This document shows positions 23,333-33,200 of a stretch of 36,819 bases of DNA, piece after piece; position 1 is the first letter of the stretch; each line of letters opens with the position of its first letter. The stretch is taken from contig NZ_LPNO01000024.1 of assembly GCF_001952855.1 (NCBI RefSeq), positions 172,807 through 209,625 on the forward strand, in the 5' to 3' direction. The notes under the pieces were generated by a model, which worked only from the letters and a program-made list of their open reading frames with translations, ran no database searches and had not been told where the DNA came from. The translations under genes were made by a program, and so were the position numbers. The DNA is from Pseudomonas sp. ATCC PTA-122608 (GTDB lineage: Bacteria; Pseudomonadota; Gammaproteobacteria; Pseudomonadales; Pseudomonadaceae).

Positions 23333-25065
23333 GCACGCCCTTCAAACAATTCACCTCCCCCGCCGGGCAGGCACCCAAGGACTACAACAAGCTGGGCCTG
23401 GAAAACCAGTTGCCGCAGTTTGAAACCGACTGGAACAACGACCTCACCGGCTGGACCCAGTCCGCGATCATCGGCAACCCGTGGTCGGGCCTGTATGACG
23501 CGCCGCGCTCGGGCTATTACAACCCGCTGGTGGAAGGCTACGGCCCCACCACCCTGCCGGCGATCACCTGGGCGCCCTTCCCCAACCGGCTATGGACGTT
23601 TTTCTACAACAACGGCACTGCGGTAATCCCGCAATTGGGCGGCAAGGCCATGACCCTGCAACAGGTGATGGAGCTGACCGACAACGGACAGATCACCCTC
23701 AACAACACCCTCTACACGCTCTACGATCCGAACAAGCAAGGCACCCTGTTGCAATTGCCCGCCACCCGTTGCCCCAGCATCGACTGGCAAGGCAAGTACA
23801 AGGATTTCTCGCCATCTGGCCCGCGTGGCTGGCTTGACGAATACTGCGAGTGGTCCATCGTGCGTGATGCCGACGGCAACATGCGCAAGATCACCTTCAC
23901 CTGCGAAAACCCGGCGTATTTCCTGGCCATGTGGCGCATCGATCCGAATGCGGTACTGGGGCTGTATCGCGACTACATCGACCCGCAGGTGCAACTCGAA
24001 GACCTCTACCTGCGCTACACCGCCGACTGCCCGACCGGCAAAACCGGCGATCCGGTCATCGACCCCACCACCGGCCAACCGGCTTACGACACCGTCAACA
24101 AATGGAACGCCGGCACCGCCTGCGTACCTGGCCAATACGGCGGTGCGATGCACCTGACCTCCGGTCCCAACACCCTGAGTGCCGAGGTGTACCTGGCCGC
24201 CGCCGCGACCATTCTGCGGCCGGTAAGCAGCAGCCAGAATTCCCAGGCGTTGATCTGCTGCGCGCAATACGGGCAGAACTACCGCAACTCCGACCCGCAT
24301 ATCGGTTTCTCGGCCAACGGCGTGGCGGTGAATAACCGGCTGTCCCTGACCAATCCCATCGGCCTGTACCTGCAACAACCCACCGACTTCTCGGCGTGGA
24401 AAGGCCCGCAAGGCCAGGACGTCAGCCAGTACTGGAAGATTACCCGTGGTGCCGCCAAATCCGCCGTCAACGGCTCCGACCAGATCCTGCAAGCAGTGTT
24501 TGAAGTGCCGGTCAGCGCCGGGTTCTCGATCAACGACATCACCATCAGCGGCCAGTCGATCGACTATGTGTGGGTGATTGCCCAGCAGTTACTGGTGGGC
24601 CTGAGTGTGACCACCACGCCGATCAGCCCGACGCCGGATTCGTGCCCTTGCGTGACGGATCGGGTCAACGGCGTGCAACCCTGGCCGGTGCAACTGCTGC
24701 CGGTGGATCTGTTCTACGGGCAGTCGCCTACCGACTTGCCGGCCTGGCTCGCTCCCGGCACCAGCGGGCAGTTTGCCCTGGTGGTGCAAGGCGCCGACCT
24801 CAAGACCACCGCCGAGACGGCGCGGGTGCAGTTTTCCAATCCAGGGGTGACGGCGCAGGTCACCCAGTTCCTGCCGGATGCCTCGGCCATCCCCGGGCAA
24901 ACCAACTCCGGTGGCACCCAGGGCTACCTGCTGACCATCACCGTAAGCCCCACTGCCGCACCGGGGCTGGTGACGGTGCGCGCGCTCAACCCGGGCGAAG
25001 CCGATAACCCAAGCGCAACGGAACACCCATGGGAATCCGGATTGGCGCTGGTGCCTGGCGCCTGA
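23329..25065 (+). CDS. Uncharacterised protein coupled to the tyrosinase
   Basis: This 578-residue protein has no signal peptide or membrane segment that I can see. It is rich in Trp, Tyr, Pro and Asn. Segments include WSGLYDAPRSGYYNPLVEGY, CEWSIVRDADGNMRKITFTC and NPAYFLAMWRIDPNAVLGLY. A short cysteine-rich stretch (SCPCVTDRV) lies near residue 440. The last 120 residues look like a beta-sandwich (GQFALVVQGADLKTTAETAR). I recognise no named family. Its ATG overlaps the tyrosinase stop codon, so translation is coupled and the two products probably act together. It could be a copper-delivery partner, a substrate-binding subunit or an independent enzyme; sequence alone does not decide. Confidence 0.85.
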   Translation: MSTPFKQFTSPAGQAPKDYNKLGLENQLPQFETDWNNDLTGWTQSAIIGNPWSGLYDAPRSGYYNPLVEGYGPTTLPAITWAPFPNRLWTFFYNNGTAVIPQLGGKAMTLQQVMELTDNGQITLNNTLYTLYDPNKQGTLLQLPATRCPSIDWQGKYKDFSPSGPRGWLDEYCEWSIVRDADGNMRKITFTCENPAYFLAMWRIDPNAVLGLYRDYIDPQVQLEDLYLRYTADCPTGKTGDPVIDPTTGQPAYDTVNKWNAGTACVPGQYGGAMHLTSGPNTLSAEVYLAAAATILRPVSSSQNSQALICCAQYGQNYRNSDPHIGFSANGVAVNNRLSLTNPIGLYLQQPTDFSAWKGPQGQDVSQYWKITRGAAKSAVNGSDQILQAVFEVPVSAGFSINDITISGQSIDYVWVIAQQLLVGLSVTTTPISPTPDSCPCVTDRVNGVQPWPVQLLPVDLFYGQSPTDLPAWLAPGTSGQFALVVQGADLKTTAETARVQFSNPGVTAQVTQFLPDASAIPGQTNSGGTQGYLLTITVSPTAAPGLVTVRALNPGEADNPSATEHPWESGLALVPGA

Positions 25066-25080
25066 CTGATACCGCCCATC

Positions 25081-25104
25081 AGCCGCCCCCCCAAGGGTGC
25101 GGCT
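25081..25104 (+). promoter_or_regulatory. Intercistronic hairpin before the cytochrome gene
   Basis: AGCCGC at 25081-25086 can pair with GCGGCT at 25099-25104, helped by adjacent C and G runs. It lies in the 61-base gap between the second and third genes of the tyrosinase operon. No T run follows, so it is more likely an RNA-processing or attenuating hairpin than a full terminator. Confidence 0.35.
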
Positions 25105-25126
25105 TCACCTGCTTGCAAGGAACGCG

Positions 25127-26737
25127 ATGATGTCCAGGTTACGCTTGAGTGTTTTATCGCTGCTGACCAGTGTGGTGCTGAGCCTGTTCGCCATGCAGGC
25201 CGCCTACGCATCCCCCACTTCCGACGCCGACGCCTGCGTGCAGCAACAGTTGGTGTTCAACCCGAAAAGCGGCGGATTCCTGCCGGTCAACAACTTCAAC
25301 GCCACCGGTCAGAGCTTTATGAATTGCTTTGGCTGGCAGTTGTTCATTGCCCTGAACTGGCCGGTGAATCCCGGTTGGCCCGCCACGCCCGCCCTCGCGG
25401 GTGAGCCGGACATGAACAGTACCCCGGCGCAATTCGGTGTACCGCCCGCCTCCGGCCAGCCAATGAGCGTGGCGCCGGTATGGGCCAGCTACAAGGACGC
25501 CAACGATATCTTCCTGCCGGGCGCGCCCGCGCCCACCGGCTGGGGCGTGCAAACCCTGGTGCCGTCCAATTGCAGCACCCAGGGCAGCCTCAAGGCGATG
25601 TCGGTGGGTGCGCGCAAGTTCATGACCGCCACCTCCGAAAGTGCGATCAACGCCCGGCATGGTTTTCACTTGTCCAGCGGCACCCTCGCCTCGATTCCGG
25701 ACCCGATCATGGAAGCCTCCGGCGGCTGGCTGACGGACCAGTCGCAGAACCTGGTGTTTTTTGAACGCAAGGTGGGCAAGGCCGAGTTCGACTACATCGT
25801 CAGCAAAGGCCTGTACGACGCAGCCAACCAGCTGACAGTGGCGCAGAACCTCAACAACCAGAACCCGGGCGGGCTTTCCCTGCCTATCGGTGAACCCATG
25901 CGCTCGCTGCCGACCAACCCGGTGCCGCAGGAGCAACTGGGGGCCTTGGAGGTCAAGGCGGCGTGGCGGATCCTCACTGGCAAACCCGAGCTTTACGGAC
26001 GCTACCTGACCACCGTCGCCTGGCTGAAAAACCCGGCCACCTTGCAGTGCACCCAGCAAGTGGTGGGCCTGGTGGGCCTGCACATCATCAACAAGACCCA
26101 GGCCTCACCCAACTTCATCTGGACCACCTTCGAGCAGGTGGACAACGTGCCGGAACCCAACCAGGTGCCGCCACAACAGACGCCGCCCGACGGCTTTGCC
26201 TTCAACAACCCCAACTGCGGTACCGGCCCCGAATGCACGCCAAACGTGGCGCGTATCCAGTGCAAACAGCAGCATCCCGACCGCGACTGCACCGAGCCGT
26301 TTCCACGGGATGCGCCCGTGCAGACCACCCGGGAACATCCGCTGCCCACCGCACTGCAGGCCCTGAACGGCGCGGTGCAGGCCAACTTCGCCCAGCAGAG
26401 CCAGGGCAAGTCGGTGTTCCAGTACTACAAACTGATCAACGTACTCTGGACCCTCAGCCCCAACCCGCCCATCCAACCGGAACCGGGTGTCGGTGCGCCG
26501 GTGCCGCTGTCCTACGGGCCGTATATCAGCGAGGGCAACGTACCGGTGGCCAACACCACCCTGGAGACCTACGTCCAGGGCGATAACTGCAACGCCTGTC
26601 ATCAGTACGCGACCATCGCCGGCAGCTCCACGCTGGCCTCGGACTTTTCGTTCCTGTTCAACAGCGCCGACTCGGCCAGCAAGAAAAGCCTGGTCAAGCG
26701 CGTGAAAGCCTTCCAGACCCTCAAGGACCAACCCTGA
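25127..26737 (+). CDS. Exported c-type cytochrome-like protein with one CxxCH motif
   Basis: This 536-residue protein has a signal peptide (RLSVLSLLTSVVLSLFAMQA, cut near AYA/SPT). A large N-terminal region of unknown fold follows (NCFGWQLFIALNWPVNPGWP; LEVKAAWRILTGKPELYGRY; VVGLVGLHIINKTQASPNFI). Near residue 488 there is a single haem-attachment motif, CNACH, followed by QYATIAG. Only the last 60 residues resemble a cytochrome domain, and the distal ligand is not obvious. It would act in the periplasm. AAGGA at 25117-25121 suits ATG 25127 or 25130. As the third gene of the tyrosinase operon it may take electrons from, or deliver them to, a redox partner; note that the tyrosinase itself shows no export signal. 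Confidence 0.85.
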   Translation: MMSRLRLSVLSLLTSVVLSLFAMQAAYASPTSDADACVQQQLVFNPKSGGFLPVNNFNATGQSFMNCFGWQLFIALNWPVNPGWPATPALAGEPDMNSTPAQFGVPPASGQPMSVAPVWASYKDANDIFLPGAPAPTGWGVQTLVPSNCSTQGSLKAMSVGARKFMTATSESAINARHGFHLSSGTLASIPDPIMEASGGWLTDQSQNLVFFERKVGKAEFDYIVSKGLYDAANQLTVAQNLNNQNPGGLSLPIGEPMRSLPTNPVPQEQLGALEVKAAWRILTGKPELYGRYLTTVAWLKNPATLQCTQQVVGLVGLHIINKTQASPNFIWTTFEQVDNVPEPNQVPPQQTPPDGFAFNNPNCGTGPECTPNVARIQCKQQHPDRDCTEPFPRDAPVQTTREHPLPTALQALNGAVQANFAQQSQGKSVFQYYKLINVLWTLSPNPPIQPEPGVGAPVPLSYGPYISEGNVPVANTTLETYVQGDNCNACHQYATIAGSSTLASDFSFLFNSADSASKKSLVKRVKAFQTLKDQP

Positions 26738-26746
26738 AGGCCTTCT

Positions 26747-26840
26747 GTAGGAGCGAGCTTGCTCGCGAAGGTCGTTAACGATGACGCTGGCATCCTGATT
26801 CAACGCGGCGCTCTCAGGTTTTTCGCGAGCAAGTTCGCTG
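26747..26840. repeat. REPIN, right end degenerate, abutting composite copy 3
   Basis: The left half GTAGGAGCGAGCTTGCTCGC is intact. The inverted half reads TTTCGCGAGCAAGTTCGCT and then diverges exactly where GGGTGTATATCCGTT of composite copy 3 begins, as if the composite element landed in or beside this REPIN. It starts 9 bases after the cytochrome stop. Confidence 0.85.
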
Positions 26841-26848
26841 CTGGGTGT

Positions 26849-27213
26849 ATATCCGTTATTTGGGTGATGGCGGGTATTGGTTCCGCTCTTACAGCGGGTC
26901 ACTTTTGGAAAAGAGCCCCAAAAGTAACCAAAAGGGCTCTTGCCCCACCACTCGGCACCTCGCTTGGGCTCGGTGTGCCCGAACGAAGGCTTTGGAGCCT
27001 GGTTTAACGGGGCGCCTAAGATCAAGATCACAAGCAGATCAAGGGCACAGCGGCCTACAGGCCGGCTTGAGTGTTTTAGAGCAAAAGCCAAATCAAAAGC
27101 GGGCACGGTCCAAATGTGGGAGCGGGCTTGCTCGCGAAGATCGTTAACGATGACACTGGCATCCTGATTCAACGCGGCGCTCTCAGGTTTTTCGCGAGCA
27201 AGCTCGCTCCTAC
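26849..27213. repeat. Composite palindromic repeat, copy 3, truncated (left arm plus REPIN only)
   Basis: It begins ATATCCGTT at 26849 and carries the GGTTCCGCTCTTACAGCGGG and AGTAACCAAAAGGGCTCTTG blocks in the same orientation as the left arms of copies 1 and 2. The GC-rich double-hairpin section is missing. The GGTTTAACGGGGCGCC and GGCCGGCTTGAGTG blocks follow, then a REPIN (27116-27213), and there is no right arm. It separates the convergent cytochrome and exoprotein genes. Confidence 0.82.
27116..27213. repeat. REPIN at the right end of composite copy 3
   Basis: GTGGGAGCGGGCTTGCTCGC at 27116 is matched by the inverted half ending at 27213. Its upstream flank GCGGGCACGGTCCAAAT is the same as before REPIN 1 of copy 2, confirming that the two share a central structure. 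Confidence 0.9.
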
Positions 27214-27225
27214 AAAGACAGCCAA

Positions 27226-27253
27226 TAAAAAAGGGGCGATCAATGATCGCCCC
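27226..27253 (-). terminator. Rho-independent terminator of the giant exoprotein gene
   Basis: On the minus strand a perfect 9-bp stem GGGGCGATC / GATCGCCCC (27233-27253, three-base loop) is followed by a run of T (six or more, 27227-27232). It lies 28 bases downstream of the exoprotein stop codon. This is the strongest terminator in the window. Confidence 0.9.
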
Positions 27254-27281
27254 AAATACAACGAGAGGTCCGTTTCTAACA

Positions 27282-30200
27282 CTACAAACTGATCTGCTGA
27301 CGCTCCTCATCGGTCAACCGCGCCCGCGCCTGGTCACTCAATGGCCCGGCACCGAGCACCTGCACCGGGCTGTTGGGGTTGTAGCCCGAGGTCTTCTGCT
27401 GTTCCTGGGGCCCGCGCTGCACCGGCTCACTGCCAAAACTCAACACCTCCACCGTGACAATCGACGCCCGGCCCTGCTTGGCCGCCGCCTGCTGGCTGCG
27501 CGCCGCATCCTCCGCCGCCTGGGACGCCGCTGCGCCGGCCGCACTGGCGGAACTCATCGCCCCGGTATTCACCGCCGCCGACACCGGCACCCCGGATGAC
27601 TTGCCCTGGGTCTGGATGTTCGCCGCGTTCACCACCCGCAACGCGGCGATGTTGATGTTGCCCGAGACCCGAATCCCCGCCTCGCCCGCATCGATGGTGC
27701 CCAGCGGCGCAATCAGGTCGATATCCCCCGCCGGCACTTCCGGGATCGGGTTCAACGTGGCAATCCCCGCCCCGGTACTCGGCACCGCCGGCGACAGGGT
27801 CACGTTGCCCCAGTTGTCATAGACACGCTTGGGCGGCGTGTACACCACGGTGGTCTTGGAACCGCGACCGGCGTTGATATCGCCCTCGCCGGACCAGCCC
27901 ATGATCGAGCCGCCAAAGGTGGTCATGATGCGGCTTTGGCCCAGCAGGATGCTGCCCAGGGAATACAGCTGAATGTTGCCCGTGCCCTGGGTAATGACGC
28001 CCGCCGAAGCCGGCGGTGCCACGCCTTCGATACCGAAGGTCTGGCTACCGCCCGGGGTGAGCATCTGGATCGAACCACCGAAGTCGGTGTGTACACCCGC
28101 CCCGCCAAACAGGCGGATATCGCCCTGGTAGGTGATGGTGTTGCCGGCCACGTCCTTCTCCGGGAACAGTGCCGCAATCGCTGCCCGCCCCCGGGCATAA
28201 CTGCCTTGCCGTACACCGCCACTCTCGTTGTACTCGCGCCCGCCCGCCTGCAGTTCGGCGAAGTACACCTCACGGGCAAACACGCGTTGCTGCTCGGCGG
28301 GCAATTGCATGAAGTACGCCAGGGCCTGCTCGCTGTCACCGGCAAAACCGAAGCGCTCGACCAGCCACGCCACCAGTTCGTTTTCGTAGGTCTTCGCCAC
28401 CTTGCCGCCCGATGCCGACAGCGGTTCACCCACGGCAATCAGGTTCGCCGGGTTGAGGTAAGCCGCCACAAAGCGCCGGTAATCCGCACCGTTGGCACCT
28501 GCACCGGCCTGCATCACGATGCTTGCGCCCGGACGCACGTCGCCGGCGATGATCGGGCCGAGACTGGTCACGCTGACCTTGTCGTCCATCACGATGTTGC
28601 GCCCGGCCGTGATCTCCAGTGCGCCAGGCCCTGCGATGTTGAAGCTGCTGTAGATAATGTCGCGCCCGGCGGAAACGATGGAGAGGTCGGTCTTGTTGTT
28701 GTGGACGAACAGGTTGCCCGTGGCGAGCACACCCGGATTGATCTCGCCGTTGTCGTTGGGGTTGGCACCGCTGCTGACGATATCGCGCCCGGCCATCATC
28801 CACACCGGCCGGCTGCCTTCGTACCAGGTCTCGCCGGCATGGGGCAGATTCGCGTTATTGAAACCAATGATCCGGCCGCTGCTGACGCCAACCAGATCCC
28901 CGGTCAGGGCGTAGAAACGTGACGGATCAGCGGTGTTGCCCAACGGCTCAGACGCTGTACCCGGGCCGAAAGCGAACAGCGACAGCCCCTGATTGCCGTA
29001 GGTGTTGTAGTTGCCCGTGCTGGACGTATTGCCGTAGTTCTGCGTGCCGAGGGTGGCAACAATGGCTGGATTCCAGGGGGTGGCCATGCTGCTCGGTGCC
29101 GCACCGGATTGGGTGACGGTAAAACCACCGGCGTAAATCGAGTCCTGCGCCAGGAACTGCAATTGCCCGTTTTGGCCGGGGGCCAGGAGCAGCGGATAGC
29201 GATAACCGGCGACATCATTGAGCGTGGCGGCCTTGCCGTAGTAAAGGCTGCCACTGGCCGCAGTCGCCCTGACGATCGATGGATAGACCACCGCCAAATC
29301 CGTGTTGGTCACAGCGCCGACAAACGGCGTCAGGTTGCCGCCTTCGGCGTACAGATCGATGGCGGTGTTGGGGGTCCACAACGTGAACCAACTGCTGGAG
29401 CCGCCATTCACCCCGTCACGGCTGAAGGCCGAGCGGTTGTACTGGCGCACACGCCCGGCATCTTCAACCGTCTGCAGCACCAGGTCGTCCAGGGTATGCA
29501 AGCTGAACGTGGAATCGCCTGCCACCAGGGTCAGCCCACCTTGTGGCGTACTGCGGTTAGAGCGCAGAGGCTCAACCGCCCTTACCTCGCCGGGCACCTG
29601 GTTAGTGGTGCTGTACTGCAAGTCGATACGCCCGATGCTGGCGGCCTGCACTTGCACATTGCCGCGAGTATTCACCAGCACGCCGTTACGGCTGTCGGGA
29701 ACCTCCAGGGTAGCGACAGGGTTGAGCGCACCTCTGACGCGCACCCGCATGTCACCGCCACCGGTCAGTTGCAGGGTGCCGTCGCTGCTTACCCGGCCGG
29801 TGCTGCCGACTGCCAGCACCAGGCCCTGGGTACGTTTGTTGGTGACGTCCCCCACAAAATTCGGGATTTTCAACGAGCCCGCATCGCCGCCCACGTTTAC
29901 GTCCAGGTCGCCCCCGCCCAAGGTACCGAAACCGGTGAAGCCAATCAGGTTGTCAGCGGCGATGTTGGTGTAGGTGCCAAAGTTGATCCACCACGCCGTA
30001 GGCTGGGCCTGCCCGCCGGTTGCCAGATTGCCGCTGCCCTGGCGCCACAGCCAGTTGCCGACATCGGCCGTATTGCTGCCGCCGTCATAAGGGTCTGGGC
30101 GCGAAGGGACTGAGAGACCACCGGCATCCAGCTGGCCGGTCAGGTTGCCACCGACGTTCAGCGTCAGGTTACCGCCCGCCTCCGGGTACCAGGCGCGGTA

Positions 30201-33200
30201 CAGGCTCTGGCTGCCACCGTTGACGAACTGTTCGAAGTAGCTGTTGGGATCCTTGAGTACCGTGGTGGTGCCCGCCAGGGCTCGCGGTTGGTTGAAAGGG
30301 TCACCCGCCTCAGTGGTGGTGGACGAGGTGCCCGCCGTGTACACACCGTAGGTCGAGTTCACACTCAGGTTGCCTGCGCTCAGCAGTTCCAGGTCACCGG
30401 TGCCGGTACGCACCACGCTGAACAGCGAGTTTGATGGGGTCGGCGCGTATTCCTTGGCGCTCAGGGCCACACAGAACGACGGTGTATCCAGGCAAAATTG
30501 CGCCACTGTCTGGCCTGTCATCTCCAGCATCCAGGCGTCATCCATCGCCGTTCCGGCCTTAACAATAATGTTTTGCTCAGCCAGCGCTGTTTCAGCCTCC
30601 TGACTCCACGCAAACCCCGCTTTGGCCGAGCAATATTCCGGGCTACTGCTACAGAAATCGGCAACCGAACCCAGGCCAAATTGATCGAGGATCGCTTGAT
30701 CCACCGGGTCGCCTTCCTTGACTTCCACGCCGTTATTGGCAAGGTCTTCGACCGCAAAAGCGGTCCACACCAGCACGCCTTTGGGCGGTACTTCCTTGGC
30801 GAACATGCCGTAGTGGCTGTCGGCCAAGCGCAGCGTGCCGCTGCTCGGGTCAGGCTGGAGCAGGCGACTGTCCGCAGCCTCGGTGTCAGCCCCCGCCACC
30901 AGACGCAATGACCAGGATTGCGAACCTTCGGCCAGCATCGGCGCAATGGCCCAGAGTTTCCCCTGGCGCCCGGCCACTTCAGGGCGCAACTCGATCGAAC
31001 CCACCCCGCCCACCAGCTTGACGTCGGTGCCCACCGGAATCAGCGCGCCACGCGCCAGGGCAATGTCGCCATCAAGGGTGACGACATTCTGGCCACCGTC
31101 CAGCGCCCCGCTCAACCCCGGCAACGGCACGCCTTTGGGCCAGGTCATGGCGCGCAGTTGGGTGGCCTGGGTCAGCAAGCTACCGGCTTCCAGTTGCACG
31201 CCCGCTTGCAGGGCATAGGGTTGGTTCAACAGCGTACCGGCCGCCAACAGCACATTGCCTGAAGCATCGAGGACCGCTGCCGCGAGCACGGTGCCTGCGG
31301 GCAAGGTCAGGTCCTGGGCCAGCGTTGCCCGTGTGGGCAGGCGAGTGCCGGCGACGACGGTCATGCCTTTGATCGGCAAGTCGTAGTTCAGCACCGAGCC
31401 GCCCAGGTAGGTGGTGCCATCGGCCAAGACCACACCATTGCCTGGCACGATGATCTCGCCGCCGGCAAAGTCCCGGCCCGTTAACAACAGCCAGCCCTTG
31501 TCATTCATCGTTTCCGGTGGCGGCGAGAAGCCGTCGTTGATGCTGCCATAGATGTTCAGGTCGCCGCCGGCCCGCAAGGTCAGGCTGCCGGACTCGCCCG
31601 AGCCGTACACCGAGGTTTTCTGTGTGTTGGGGTTGAGGCTGGCGTAGCGATAACCGGAAAGGTCGACATCACCCTGCACCACCAGGTCGCCGTCCGGGGT
31701 CTTGCTGATGATCTCCACGCCCGGGCGCAGGTGGAAAGCGTCGGCGTAAGTGGCGTTGTTCAAACCCGCCAGCTTGTTGCTCAGCAGGTTGGTGTTTTGC
31801 AACGCGGCGTTGATAAAAGCCGTGCTCAACACGTGCTTGGCATCCAGATACGCCTGGTCGATGACCTGGTACGGCCTGCCGCTGGCGGTCGGGTCGGTCA
31901 TCAGCGGCGCGTCGTCGTAAGTCACCATGCCGTTGAGGGTGATCGCACGCGCGCCTTTGATCGTCAGGTTGCCTCGTGCATCAATGGCGATGTCATTGTT
32001 GTCGATGCGCGGCGCATTCAATTCCAGGGTGCCGCGATTGCGTCCGTCATTGCCTGCCGCGCCCGCCGTGCCGTGACGCAGGTCGATGGTCGCGCCATCG
32101 GCCAGGGTCAGTTGTCCGCTGCCGGAACCCAGTACCACCATCGCCCGGTTCGGTGAGTCGATGATCTTGCCGTAGCTGTCGACCCGCACTTGGCTGCCGT
32201 GGGCATCCAGCACCGCGCTGCCGTCCAGGGTCAGGCCGTTTTTGCCGGCCAGGTTGATGCTGCCGACCCGCTCACCGCTGGCGTCCACCCGCCCGCTGAC
32301 GCGCAGGCTGCCGTTGTCTACCGAGACGTTGATGGTGTTGGCCTTGAGGCCGTTGCCGATGGTCAGGTCGCCTTGCTTGAGCTGGAAACTGCGCCCGCCG
32401 AACACGGCGCCCTCGTTCAGGCGCTGGTTGAGTGCGGCAAATGGCTGATCCAGCGAGCCACTGGCGCCCAGGCGCTGGGCCTGGATTTCCACAACCCCGC
32501 CTTGATACGGCACATAGGTGCCACCGGCGTTGTAGTAACCGCTGCTGCCTCCCAGGATCTTGCCTTGCAGGTCGACCAACCCGCCCGCCGCATTCACCGC
32601 CACGGCGCGCAATTTGCCGCCCTGGTTGTACCTGGCCGAGAGGTCGATGGTCGAGCCCGCCGCCTGGCGGATATTGCCGTTGCGGCTGTCCAGCAGCACA
32701 TCGCCGCCTGCGCCATATTTCGTGATGTCGTTAAACACCTCCGCACGACCGGCCACGTCGAGCAACGCTGCATCGGTCAACACCAGATCGTCAGTGGCTT
32801 GCAGCGTGACCTTGCCGCTGGGCAATACCACGGCGGTCGCCAAGCGGACGGTTTGCCCTTTGAACGACAGTTCGCCGCCGTAGCCGGTGACCGCACCACG
32901 GGTGTCGGCAGCCCCTGCGACATCAAGCGTGCCGCCAGCGGTAATGCGGTTCAGCGAACCGCCTTCACCGGTCATCAGCGGCGTCACGATGTTGAGGTTA
33001 CCGCCGCTGTAGGCAAAACCGCTGACCGGGTCATACGCGCCCTGGCGTTGATACACCGACAGGCTGCCTTTGTGGTTGGCCGTGATCCGCTCGCTGGCAT
33101 TCAGGTTGACGTTGGTAAAGCCCAGTACCAAGCGATCAAAGACCGTGTTGGTATCGCGCTGGGCAAACGCCCCATAACCGAACTCGATACGCTCGGCCTT

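Noticed and set aside
27282..28150. A C-terminal toxin domain (contact-dependent inhibition type) on the exoprotein.
   Set aside because: The C-terminus is beta-helix and low-complexity Ala/Gln sequence without a pretoxin motif, and no immunity-type gene follows the terminator.
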